From Gelidibacter sp. (GTDB lineage Bacteria; Bacteroidota; Bacteroidia; Flavobacteriales; Flavobacteriaceae), in NCBI GenBank assembly GCA_010906935.1, contig JAAFHC010000008.1, forward strand, positions 1-39,136: 39,136 bases of DNA, written 5' to 3'. Under the pieces are notes generated by a model, which did not search any database, had not been told where the DNA came from, and saw only the letters and a program-made list of their open reading frames with translations. This document shows positions 7,158-15,078 of this stretch, piece after piece; positions within the stretch are counted from its first letter, which is position 1, and each line of letters starts with the position of its first letter. Made by a program: the position numbers and the translations under genes.

Positions 7158-8236
7158 TTCCTGTTACTAAACCATTCCTTCCTCCTCAGGAAGAGTACAA
7201 TAAACATCTTCAAGGTATTTGGAAGCGTAACTGGCTAACAAATATGGGCCCTTTGGCCAGTGAGTTGGAAATGAAATTAAAAGAACATTTACATGTAAAT
7301 CACATCTTGTTCGTAACCAATGGGACAGTTGCTTTGCAAATGGCGATAAAAGCCTTAGATTTAAAAGGAGAAATAATTACAACGCCATTTTCTTTTGTGG
7401 CTACCACAAGTAGCATTGTTTGGGAAGGATGTAAACCAGTATTTGTGGACATCGATAAAGATTCTCTCAATATTGACGCATCAAAAATAGAGAAAGCAAT
7501 AACGGCTAAAACCAGTGCTATTCTTGCAACACATGTTTATGGAAATCCTTGTGATGTGGAAGTCATTGAAAAAATAGCAAAAAAACACAGAATTAAGGTA
7601 ATCTATGATGGTGCCCATGCTTTTGGCGTTCAAGTTAATGGGAAATCTATTTTTGATTATGGCGATATTTCCATATGTAGCCTTCATGCCACAAAGCTGT
7701 ATCATTCCGTCGAAGGTGGTTTAATAATTACAAAAGATGCGCCATTGCTTAGAAAGCTTGCTTACATGAGAAATTTTGGGTTTAACGGACCAGAAGCATT
7801 CGCTGAATTGGGAATTAACGGTAAAAACTCCGAATTTCATGCGGCAATGGGGCTAGTTAATTTGGACTATATTCAGGAAATTCATAAAAACAGAAAAAAG
7901 ATAACGGAGCGTTATGATGAAAAGCTAAGAGGATATAAAGCAATCAAGCAATTGTGGCATGGCAACAGTGAACAAAATTACGCCTATTATCCCATAGTTG
8001 TTGAGAGCGAGGAATTACTCCACAAATGTATTGAATCATTAAAGTTAAATGAGATATTTGTGAGGCGCTATTTTTATCCTTCATTGTCAAGCATATTACC
8101 TTATTTGGAGTCTGTTGAAATGCCAATAACAGAAGATATTGCAAAAAGGGTGATGTGCCTTCCTTTATTTCATGATTTGACTATGGAAGAGATTGATTTA
8201 ATTTGTAGATTATTATTAAGAATTCAAAATAACTAA
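7154..8236 (+). CDS. vioA: VioA-like dTDP-4-amino-4,6-dideoxyglucose transaminase
   Basis: DegT/DnrJ/EryC1/StrS-family PLP aminotransferase, 360 residues. The N-terminus (VTKPFLPP at 4-11, then IWKRNWLTNMGPL at 22-34) is the pattern I associate with VioA, which aminates dTDP-4-keto-6-deoxyglucose to dTDP-4-amino-4,6-dideoxy-D-glucose (dTDP-Qui4N). The PLP-contacting Asp152 lies in YDGAHAFG and the Schiff-base Lys181 in LHATKLYH. The upstream rfbA and rfbB supply exactly the needed substrate. A related 4-aminotransferase (FdtB type) is the main alternative. The downstream acyl-building module suggests that the new amino group is then acylated. Confidence 0.8.
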   Translation: MIPVTKPFLPPQEEYNKHLQGIWKRNWLTNMGPLASELEMKLKEHLHVNHILFVTNGTVALQMAIKALDLKGEIITTPFSFVATTSSIVWEGCKPVFVDIDKDSLNIDASKIEKAITAKTSAILATHVYGNPCDVEVIEKIAKKHRIKVIYDGAHAFGVQVNGKSIFDYGDISICSLHATKLYHSVEGGLIITKDAPLLRKLAYMRNFGFNGPEAFAELGINGKNSEFHAAMGLVNLDYIQEIHKNRKKITERYDEKLRGYKAIKQLWHGNSEQNYAYYPIVVESEELLHKCIESLKLNEIFVRRYFYPSLSSILPYLESVEMPITEDIAKRVMCLPLFHDLTMEEIDLICRLLLRIQNN

Positions 8237-8257
8237 GATAATTCGATGTTTTATTAG

Positions 8258-8371
8258 AAATTCGGCAATAAAACTTCACTCGAAAATTTAACTTTTAAAA
8301 AAGTGTTGGTAAAAGAAGGCATTTCTTCAACGACTTCTGCAACAATGGAGGCTTTCAATGGTAATAATTAA
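8258..8371 (+). pseudogene. Unidentified C-terminal gene relic
   Basis: A 37-codon open stretch follows a TAG at 8255 and ends with TAA at 8369-8371. It reads like the end of a protein (KFGNKTSLENLTFKKVLV, then an Ala/Thr/Ser-rich tail). There is no start codon near its beginning. It fills the only large gap between the aminotransferase and the adenylation gene, which looks like a recombination scar at the left edge of the acyl module. I do not recognise the family. Confidence 0.35.
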
Positions 8372-8382
8372 ATTATTAAAAT

Positions 8383-9906
8383 ATGATAAAAAATATAATC
8401 GAGTATTTTGTTGAAACTGTAAATAAGAATAATAATAAAATAGCTGTTATTGAAGGTGAAAAAATAATTAACTTTGGAGAACTAGATAGAAAAGCAATAA
8501 TTCTTTCACAAGCAATAATTTCTGACAATGATTTTTACAATCAGCCTATAGCAGTTTTTTTACCTAAAACTATTGACAGTATAATTTCAGATATTGCAAT
8601 AACATATAGTGGGAATATCTATATGAACTTAGATATAAAAACACCGATAGAGAGAATTAAAAACATTGTAAATCTTATTAATCCAAAATATATTATTACT
8701 AATACCAGTAATTTAATTCTGATTAATGAGGTTTGTCCTTCTGAAATGATTATTAATATTGACGAAATTGATTTTGATGTTTTCATAGACTCTCAATTCA
8801 TTGTTAATCGATTAGAGAGATTAATTGATGCTGACCCTTTATGTATTATCAATACCTCGGGTTCTACAGGTACACCGAAAGGAGTTGTTTTAAATCATAA
8901 AAGTTTCATTGACTTTACAGAATGGTCTCTAGATACTTTTAATTTTTCTGAACAAGAAATAATAGGTTCTTTATCTCCTTTAGTTTTTGACATTTATAGT
9001 TTTGAGTTGTGTTTACTAATGGCAAAAGGGAGTACTTTACTCTTGATACCGGATGCTTTAGCAGCATTTCCAATTAAAATACTAAATTTATTGGAGATTC
9101 ACAAAACAACATTTTTGTTTTGGGTGCCAACAATAATGGTTAATATCGCCAATATGGATTTACTTACGAGCATTAATTTGCCTACTCTTAAAACTGTTTG
9201 GTTTGCGGGTGAAGTTTTTCCGACCAAACAATTTAATTACTGGAGAAGTAATTTACCCAAGGTTCTTTTTGCTAATTTATATGGGCCAATCGAAATAACT
9301 TTAGACTGTACTTATTTTATTGTTAATAGAGATGTTAATGATGATGAAGCACTGCCTATTGGAATTCCTTGTAAAAACACAGATATTTTAATTTTAAATG
9401 ATAATGATCAACTAATTCAAAATGGTGAAGAAGGAGAACTTTGTGTTAGAGGAACTTCTTTGGCTATGGGATATTATAATAACCCAGAAAAGACGCGAGA
9501 GGCTTTTGTTCAAAATCCATTAAATAAATCCTATCCAGAAACGATTTATAGGACAGGAGACGTGGTTGCTTTAAATGATCTAGGTGAAATAATTTTTAAA
9601 GGGCGTAAAGATAGTTTAGTGAAACATTTGGGATATAGAATCGAATTAGGAGAAATTGAGCATGTAATTGTAAATACGCTAAAATTGGCTAAGAATGGTT
9701 GTGTTGTTTATAATAGTTCAAAAAAAGAAATTACACTTTTTTATGAAGCCATGCAGGAAATTTCTTTAGCCTTTTTCAGAAAAGAGATTACAACTGTTTT
9801 GCCTAAATATATGGTTCCTACGGTCTATATTAGAATGGATGAACTTCCGAGAAATACCAATGGTAAAATTGATAGATTACAACTAAAAAAAACAGTAAAT
9901 TTATAA
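8383..9906 (+). CDS. Stand-alone amino-acid adenylation (DltA/NRPS A-domain-like) enzyme
   Basis: A 507-residue AMP-forming ligase, the size of DltA and without fused carrier or condensation domain. Core motifs: A3 NTSGSTGTPKG at 157-167, A4 FDIYSFE at 202-208 (Asp203 is the residue that binds the substrate amino group in amino-acid-activating members), A5 NLYGPIE at 298-304 (GPIE instead of GPTE), A7 YRTGD, A8 around LGYRIELGEIE, and A10 NTNGKIDR with the catalytic Lys495. It probably loads an amino acid onto the carrier protein at 10724. The substrate cannot be read with confidence. It opens a run of nine packed genes; the next ATG follows its stop directly. Confidence 0.85.
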   Translation: MIKNIIEYFVETVNKNNNKIAVIEGEKIINFGELDRKAIILSQAIISDNDFYNQPIAVFLPKTIDSIISDIAITYSGNIYMNLDIKTPIERIKNIVNLINPKYIITNTSNLILINEVCPSEMIINIDEIDFDVFIDSQFIVNRLERLIDADPLCIINTSGSTGTPKGVVLNHKSFIDFTEWSLDTFNFSEQEIIGSLSPLVFDIYSFELCLLMAKGSTLLLIPDALAAFPIKILNLLEIHKTTFLFWVPTIMVNIANMDLLTSINLPTLKTVWFAGEVFPTKQFNYWRSNLPKVLFANLYGPIEITLDCTYFIVNRDVNDDEALPIGIPCKNTDILILNDNDQLIQNGEEGELCVRGTSLAMGYYNNPEKTREAFVQNPLNKSYPETIYRTGDVVALNDLGEIIFKGRKDSLVKHLGYRIELGEIEHVIVNTLKLAKNGCVVYNSSKKEITLFYEAMQEISLAFFRKEITTVLPKYMVPTVYIRMDELPRNTNGKIDRLQLKKTVNL

Positions 9907-10734
9907 ATGGATACAGTTAAAAATTTTCTTGCCGTTCAAAATAGCATCACACATATAAAAGCTTATAAGAAAAAAAGTGTTACTAATTTTTTCCATGATG
10001 AATTGACTGTTTCTAAATGGATAGAAAAAGGGATTTTTTATTCAATTGAAATTCTGGAAGTATTGTTTTTAGTTAAAAAAAAGGACGGCTTTGATTCTTT
10101 ATTTTTTATCGCTTCTTCAATAAATGAATTGCAGGTTAGTTTACCTTTATTGGTTAATCGATTTCCAGATTCAATTTTCGTTACCGATCTTATCGTTAAA
10201 GAAGCAAATTCAGAAATCATTTCTGTTTTTAAGCAGCATTACTTTAATGAATATACATCTTTGGTTCGTATGAGTAGAATGGTGAGTAATCCATCATTAA
10301 ATTTTGAATTAAAAATTAATTTAAAGGAAGCCAGTATAAACCAAATAGATGAAATAAATAGTTTATTTGTTAAGTATTTTGATCCAATGGCAGAGCAGTT
10401 GCCTAACAAATTAGACTTAATAACTTGGGTAGAATCCGGAAGTTTATTAGTCTATGAAATTGACTCTAAAATCTGTGGTTTTATCATTTATGATTTAAAT
10501 GGAGTAAGTTTATATTTGAGATACTGGTTTGTTCATCCTGATTATAGAGAACAAAAAATAGGATCCTTCCTATTTAACTATTTCCTTTATAAAGGAAAAA
10601 ACACAAAAAGACAATTGTTTTGGGTAATTAAGACTAATGAAAATGCAATAAAACGTTACAGACATTATGGTTTTATTGAGGAGAAAATGTATAACTTTGT
10701 AATGATAAATAGAAACAAGAAATATGAAAGATAA
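9907..10734 (+). CDS. GNAT-family acyltransferase with an extra N-terminal region
   Basis: 275 residues. The C-terminal half (from about residue 145) looks like a GNAT domain: YWFVHPDYREQKIGSFLF corresponds to the acyl-CoA-binding motif A, and NENAIKRYRHYGF is the usual C-terminal strand. The N-terminal 130 or so residues are unrecognised. It is placed between the adenylation enzyme and a carrier protein, and its last 11 nt overlap the carrier ORF. It could acylate a carrier-bound amino acid or transfer the finished acyl group to the Qui4N amino group. Both are inferences from position. Confidence 0.75.
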   Translation: MDTVKNFLAVQNSITHIKAYKKKSVTNFFHDELTVSKWIEKGIFYSIEILEVLFLVKKKDGFDSLFFIASSINELQVSLPLLVNRFPDSIFVTDLIVKEANSEIISVFKQHYFNEYTSLVRMSRMVSNPSLNFELKINLKEASINQIDEINSLFVKYFDPMAEQLPNKLDLITWVESGSLLVYEIDSKICGFIIYDLNGVSLYLRYWFVHPDYREQKIGSFLFNYFLYKGKNTKRQLFWVIKTNENAIKRYRHYGFIEEKMYNFVMINRNKKYER

Positions 10735-10957
10735 AGTTTTAAAAATTTTAAATGAGATACGACCGGAATTTGATTTTTCAGAACCGGTAGATAATTTTCA
10801 TGAGGCGGGAATGCTAGATTCTTTTGATATAGTTACTTTGGTTACTTCGTTAGATGAAGAGTTCGGTATATCAATTGAAGGTGTCGATATTTTGCCTGAA
10901 AATTTTTCTTCCCTTAGAAGTATTATTGAACTATTAGCTAAATATATTCAGAAATAA
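10724..10957 (+). CDS. Acyl/peptidyl carrier protein 1
   Basis: A 77-residue acidic carrier protein. The phosphopantetheine attachment site is Ser33 in GMLDSFDIVTL, a DSF variant of the usual DSL. It overlaps the GNAT gene by 11 nt, and its TAA shares the A with the ATG of the KAS III gene (TAATG). Next to a DltA-like ligase it is the natural acceptor of the adenylated amino acid, as DltC is for DltA. It needs a phosphopantetheinyl transferase encoded elsewhere. Confidence 0.85.
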   Translation: MKDKVLKILNEIRPEFDFSEPVDNFHEAGMLDSFDIVTLVTSLDEEFGISIEGVDILPENFSSLRSIIELLAKYIQK

Positions 10958-12021
10958 TGGACTTAAAGTTTAGCAATAAAAAGATAACAGGTATTTTGAC
11001 GATATTGCCTGAACGTGAAGTGTCGTTTGAGGATGAAATGCATAACTACAATTTCTCTACTGCCAAATCATTAAAGCTTAAATCGGCTCTAGGACTCAAT
11101 AAGCGAAGAATTGTAGAAGAAGGAGTATGCTCCTCGGATCTTTGTATTAAGGGATTGTCTTATTTGTTTGAAACAAATAAATTGCAAAAAGAAGATATTG
11201 ATGCCATAATTTTGGTGACACAATCACCAGATTATATTATGCCTCCCACAAGTAATGTTATTCAAGGTTATTTTGGTCTTAAGCACGATATGATTTGTTT
11301 GGATATTAATCAAGGTTGCGCAGGTTATATTGTTGGACTAAATCAAGCTTTTATGATGCTTGATCAAGAAGCTATTAACAAAGTAGTTTTGTTAAATGCA
11401 GATGTTTTAAGTCCAAAAGTTTCCAAACAAGATAGAAATAGTAATCCCTTAATAGGAGATGCTGCTTCCATTACAATAATTGAAAAAAGTACTCAAGAGA
11501 CAGAAATTTTTTGTAATATAAAAACGAATGGGATGGGTGCATTAGTTCTGCAAATACCTGCAGGTGGATCAAGATTACCCTCATCCCCAGAAACAGCTAT
11601 TTTGCATGAAGATGCTAGTGGTAATTTTAGGAGTAAAGATAATTTAGTCATGAAAGGAGATGAAGTTTTTAATTTTGTTCAAGTCGAGGTACCACCATTG
11701 ATAGAATCATTACTAAATAAGGCTTCAGTAAAAAAAGAAGATGTTGATTATTATATGTTTCATCAACCTAACAGGTTTATGTTGCATAAAGTTGCCGATA
11801 AAATAGGCGTGGATAGAGATAAAATGCCAAGTAATGTGGTGGAGAATTTTGGTAATTCTAGCGGTGTGACAATTCCCGTAGCAATTACTTATAACTTAGG
11901 GTCTAAATTATTAGATGAAAAGTTTAAAATTTGTTTGTCGGGATTCGGGGTAGGACTAACCTGGGCTTCAATGTTGTTAGAAATAGGTCCGTTAGATTTT
12001 TGTGAAATTATAGAATATTAA
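10957..12021 (+). CDS. 3-oxoacyl-ACP synthase III (FabH-like)
   Basis: 354-residue thiolase-fold condensing enzyme. The catalytic triad is visible as Cys121 (DINQGCAGY), His269 (MFHQPNRF) and Asn300 (NFGNSSG). KAS III enzymes condense an acyl-CoA or acyl starter with malonyl-ACP. Its position between two carrier-protein genes and upstream of two SDRs suggests it builds a short 3-oxoacyl chain for a sugar substituent rather than serving housekeeping fatty-acid synthesis. It is diverged from housekeeping FabH in length and N-terminus. Confidence 0.88.
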   Translation: MDLKFSNKKITGILTILPEREVSFEDEMHNYNFSTAKSLKLKSALGLNKRRIVEEGVCSSDLCIKGLSYLFETNKLQKEDIDAIILVTQSPDYIMPPTSNVIQGYFGLKHDMICLDINQGCAGYIVGLNQAFMMLDQEAINKVVLLNADVLSPKVSKQDRNSNPLIGDAASITIIEKSTQETEIFCNIKTNGMGALVLQIPAGGSRLPSSPETAILHEDASGNFRSKDNLVMKGDEVFNFVQVEVPPLIESLLNKASVKKEDVDYYMFHQPNRFMLHKVADKIGVDRDKMPSNVVENFGNSSGVTIPVAITYNLGSKLLDEKFKICLSGFGVGLTWASMLLEIGPLDFCEIIEY

Positions 12022-12023
12022 AT

Positions 12024-12239
12024 ATGGAAAATTTTTTAGAACAGATGGCAGAATTGTTTGAAGTAGATTCTGTTAATCTTCAAGATGAAGTGATAGCTTT
12101 TGACGCATGGGATTCATTGACAGGATTGTCAATTATTGCATTAGCAGATGATGAGTATGGAATTACTATTACGGTTAATGATATATTAGAAGCTAAAACA
12201 ATACAGGGGTTATATGCACTTTTCAATCAGAAAAAATAA
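12024..12239 (+). CDS. Acyl carrier protein 2
   Basis: A 71-residue acidic protein with the attachment Ser31 in FDAWDSLTGLSI (DSL motif). It starts 2 nt after the KAS III stop. It has little resemblance to carrier protein 1 beyond the fold, so the two probably carry different intermediates (for example an aminoacyl group on one and the growing or malonyl chain on the other; inference). Confidence 0.85.
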   Translation: MENFLEQMAELFEVDSVNLQDEVIAFDAWDSLTGLSIIALADDEYGITITVNDILEAKTIQGLYALFNQKK

Positions 12240-12241
12240 TT

Positions 12242-13003
12242 ATGTTATTCAACCCGGTAAGCTTACTTGATAAAAGGTATTTAATAACAGGGGCCGCTTC
12301 AGGTTTAGGTAAAGCAACAAGTATTTTATTGTCAAAATTAGGTGCAGAATTAATTCTGGTAGATATTGATGAAGAAGGATTGAATGATACTTCAAAAATG
12401 TGCTCTTCCAATGTTATTAAAGTGATTATTAATTTATATGATATTTCGGATTTAAAAGCCAAAATAATAGATTCAGTAAGTAAATTTGGTAAACTAAATG
12501 GCTTTGTCCATTTAGCTGGTAGACCATATATTTCTCCTTTGAAAAGTATAAATGAAAAAACTACAACTGAGGTTTTCATGTTAAATACTTATGTAGGAAT
12601 TGAATTAGCAAAGATATGTACAAACAGAAAGATTTTTGCAGGAGAAAGTGGTTCATTGGTTTTTATATCTTCCGTTTATGGCCTCGTTGGGTCAGCTGCT
12701 AATGTAGGTTATGCAATGTCTAAATCAGCTTTACACGGTGTAACAAAATCACTTGCTATAGAGCTTGCTCCAAAAAATATTCGTGTGAATTGTATTGCGC
12801 CAGGCTTTATTAAAACCAACATGCTGCAGAAAATTTCGGACTCATTTAATTCTGAATATAATGATACCCTAACCAAATTACATCCTTTAGGCTTGGGTGA
12901 AGCGGATGATGTAGCTAATTCAGTCGCTTTTTTACTTTCAGACATGTCAAAATGGATTACAGGATCAATCATGAGTGTTGATGGTGGATTTACGGCACAA
13001 TAA
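12242..13003 (+). CDS. SDR oxidoreductase 1 (FabG-like)
   Basis: Classical short-chain dehydrogenase/reductase, 253 residues. The cofactor motif is TGAASGLG near residues 17-24, followed by LAG instead of NAG, then FISS and the catalytic YAMSK. The tail WITGSIMSVDGGF is typical of FabG-like 3-oxoacyl reductases. It starts 2 nt after the carrier protein stop. It probably reduces the 3-oxoacyl-ACP made by the KAS III to a 3-hydroxyacyl-ACP. Confidence 0.85.
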   Translation: MLFNPVSLLDKRYLITGAASGLGKATSILLSKLGAELILVDIDEEGLNDTSKMCSSNVIKVIINLYDISDLKAKIIDSVSKFGKLNGFVHLAGRPYISPLKSINEKTTTEVFMLNTYVGIELAKICTNRKIFAGESGSLVFISSVYGLVGSAANVGYAMSKSALHGVTKSLAIELAPKNIRVNCIAPGFIKTNMLQKISDSFNSEYNDTLTKLHPLGLGEADDVANSVAFLLSDMSKWITGSIMSVDGGFTAQ

Positions 13004-13015
13004 AAAAATATTAAA

Positions 13016-13762
13016 ATGGAATTAAAATTTATACTTGTAACTGGGGCTTCTTCTGGAATAGGGAAAGAAATAGCAGTGCAATTATCAAAGACTAATAATG
13101 TAGTATTGCACGGTAGAGATTTGGATCGCTTGGACGAAGTTAAAACACTTTGTGGCTCTAAAAATCAGTATATAGTTTGGCAACAGGACTTAAATAAAGT
13201 AGATGAGATAGAAACTTCGTTGACTTCTTTCATACTTTATCATAAGGTTGTGATTGATAAAATAGTACATTGCGCAGGATATATGAAGATGGCTCCATTA
13301 AAAATCTCTTCATTAGAAGTATTATCTAAAACTTTTAATATCAATGTTATCTCAGCTAGTTTACTGTGTAAAGTTTTGACCCAAAAGAAAGCTAATAATG
13401 CATCATTATCTAATATTGTTTTTATTTCAAGCAATATTAGCAATATGGGGGCTAAAGGCATGAGTGCTTATGGTGCATCTAAAGGTGCGATAGATACGCT
13501 AATGCGATGTTTGGCTGTTGAATTGGCTCCTAAAATTAGGGTAAACTCAGTGCTACCTGGCGCTGTGCTTACCGAAATGACTCAAAATATTTTTGAAAAT
13601 GTGGAAGTGAAGAACAGAATGGAAGCTACTTATCCATTAGGAATAGGCGAACCAAATGATATTTTTCAAATGGTTAATTTTTTACTTTCTAATCATTCTA
13701 AATGGATTACTGGACAGCAGTTTACAGTTGATGGGGGCAGATCAATAAATATTTCAGGTTAG
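13016..13762 (+). CDS. SDR oxidoreductase 2 (FabG-like)
   Basis: Second classical SDR, 248 residues, only distantly like its neighbour. Motifs: TGASSGIG near residue 9, CAG, FISS, YGASK, and the C-terminal WITGQQFTVDGGR. Two reductases in one module suggest either two ketoreductions (a dihydroxyacyl chain) or two substrates. Which applies cannot be decided from sequence. Confidence 0.85.
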   Translation: MELKFILVTGASSGIGKEIAVQLSKTNNVVLHGRDLDRLDEVKTLCGSKNQYIVWQQDLNKVDEIETSLTSFILYHKVVIDKIVHCAGYMKMAPLKISSLEVLSKTFNINVISASLLCKVLTQKKANNASLSNIVFISSNISNMGAKGMSAYGASKGAIDTLMRCLAVELAPKIRVNSVLPGAVLTEMTQNIFENVEVKNRMEATYPLGIGEPNDIFQMVNFLLSNHSKWITGQQFTVDGGRSINISG

Positions 13763-13765
13763 CCA

Positions 13766-14401
13766 ATGGATTTTATAATCAAAAGAATAATAAATAATCC
13801 TATTGACTCTAATTGTTTTGTAATTTATTCCGATGATTCTCTAGGTTGTGTCATTGTAGATCCAGGTTCAAAAGATAGTTCTGAATTAATACATTTTTTA
13901 AAGAATAATAATCTTAGCGTAGAATATATTATTTTAACCCATGAGCATTTTGATCATATATGGGGAGTAAATGATTTAAAATCTATCTATAATGAATCTA
14001 AAATTATTACCACCCAACTTTGTGGAGATAAAATTATTAATAAGAAAAAAAACATGTCTGTGTTTTACGATCAGATTGGTTTTGAAACTTATCCTTGTGA
14101 TATTTCTATTGAATCAATTTCATACTCATTGGCTTGGAATGGTATGAATTTTAACTTTATCAAAACTCCAGGACATACCGATTGTGGCATGTCTATTGTG
14201 TTTTCTAATAAAATATTTGTTGGAGATTTAATTATTCCTGGCTATCTAACAGTAACTAAGTTACCAAGCGGTAGCAAAAATGATCTTTTAAAAAGTTTCT
14301 ATTTTATAATAGAAAACTATAAAGAAAGTAATTTAAGAGTATATCCTGGTCATGGAAACTCATTTTTGTTAAACAATATTGATTTTAAAGATATTTTATA
14401 A
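13766..14401 (+). CDS. Metallo-beta-lactamase-fold hydrolase (glyoxalase II-like)
   Basis: 211 residues. Metal ligands: THEHFDH at 58-64 (His59, His61, Asp63, His64), TPGHTDCG, VGDLI and PGHGN, matching the glyoxalase II/thioesterase branch of the fold. In a carrier-protein pathway a thioesterase of this type could release or edit acyl groups from the pantetheine arm. That role is inferred from the neighbourhood. It starts 3 nt after the SDR stop. Confidence 0.85.
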   Translation: MDFIIKRIINNPIDSNCFVIYSDDSLGCVIVDPGSKDSSELIHFLKNNNLSVEYIILTHEHFDHIWGVNDLKSIYNESKIITTQLCGDKIINKKKNMSVFYDQIGFETYPCDISIESISYSLAWNGMNFNFIKTPGHTDCGMSIVFSNKIFVGDLIIPGYLTVTKLPSGSKNDLLKSFYFIIENYKESNLRVYPGHGNSFLLNNIDFKDIL

Positions 14402-14417
14402 AAACGTAAAAGAAAAA

Positions 14418-15077
14418 ATGAAGAATTTGGTAATTATTGGTACTGGTGCAGTTGCTGCTGAGTTAACTTCTTATATTGAAGATCATAATTTAAAAGTTGA
14501 TTTTGATAATAAGATTAATTTGGTGGGATATATAGAATATGATTATAACATTAAAGAATATTGGGCAAAATATAAATTTAGAAAGCCAATATTATGCGAT
14601 ATAGACTCTTATAGACCTTCAATAAATGAAGAAGTTTTAATAGGTATATCAGATATTGTATTTAGAAATAAATTGATTAATAATTTGTTAAATAAAAAGA
14701 TTCCTATTGCGAGTTTTATTCATAACTCTGTTATTATATCAGAATCTGCACAAATAGGCATTGGTAATATTATTTATCCATTTTGCATTATTGGTCCTAA
14801 TACAATAATTGGGGATTTTAATATGATAACATCCTATAGTTTCATAAGCCATGATTGCACTATAGGTAATGGTAATTTTTTCTCTACAGCGGGGATTGCT
14901 GGAAGAATAAGTATTGGTGACAACAATTTCTTTGGGGTGCGATCTACTGTTATCCCTCATGTTTCAATAGGAAGCAACAATTTAATACAGGCAGGTATGA
15001 TTGTGGACAAAAATATAAAGGATCATTCCACCATATTTTATAGATATAAAGAGCAAGTGTTAGCAATTCCAAAATAA
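14418..15077 (+). CDS. PglD/NeuD-like left-handed beta-helix acyltransferase
   Basis: 219 residues from ATG 14418. The upstream in-frame ATG at 14379 overlaps the preceding gene by 23 nt and gives a non-family N-terminus, so I prefer 14418, where IIGTGAVAAE forms the usual N-terminal Rossmann-like start. Hexapeptide repeats follow from about residue 100. The likely catalytic His is in FISHDCTIGNGN. PglD relatives acylate the 4-amino group of nucleotide-activated amino sugars, so this is a prime candidate for attaching the chain to dTDP-Qui4N. Confidence 0.85.
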   Translation: MKNLVIIGTGAVAAELTSYIEDHNLKVDFDNKINLVGYIEYDYNIKEYWAKYKFRKPILCDIDSYRPSINEEVLIGISDIVFRNKLINNLLNKKIPIASFIHNSVIISESAQIGIGNIIYPFCIIGPNTIIGDFNMITSYSFISHDCTIGNGNFFSTAGIAGRISIGDNNFFGVRSTVIPHVSIGSNNLIQAGMIVDKNIKDHSTIFYRYKEQVLAIPK

Positions 15078-15078
15078 T

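Noticed and set aside
12223-12579. Minus-strand frames inside the acyl module and other O-antigen genes
   Set aside because: They lie entirely opposite well-supported genes with intact catalytic motifs.
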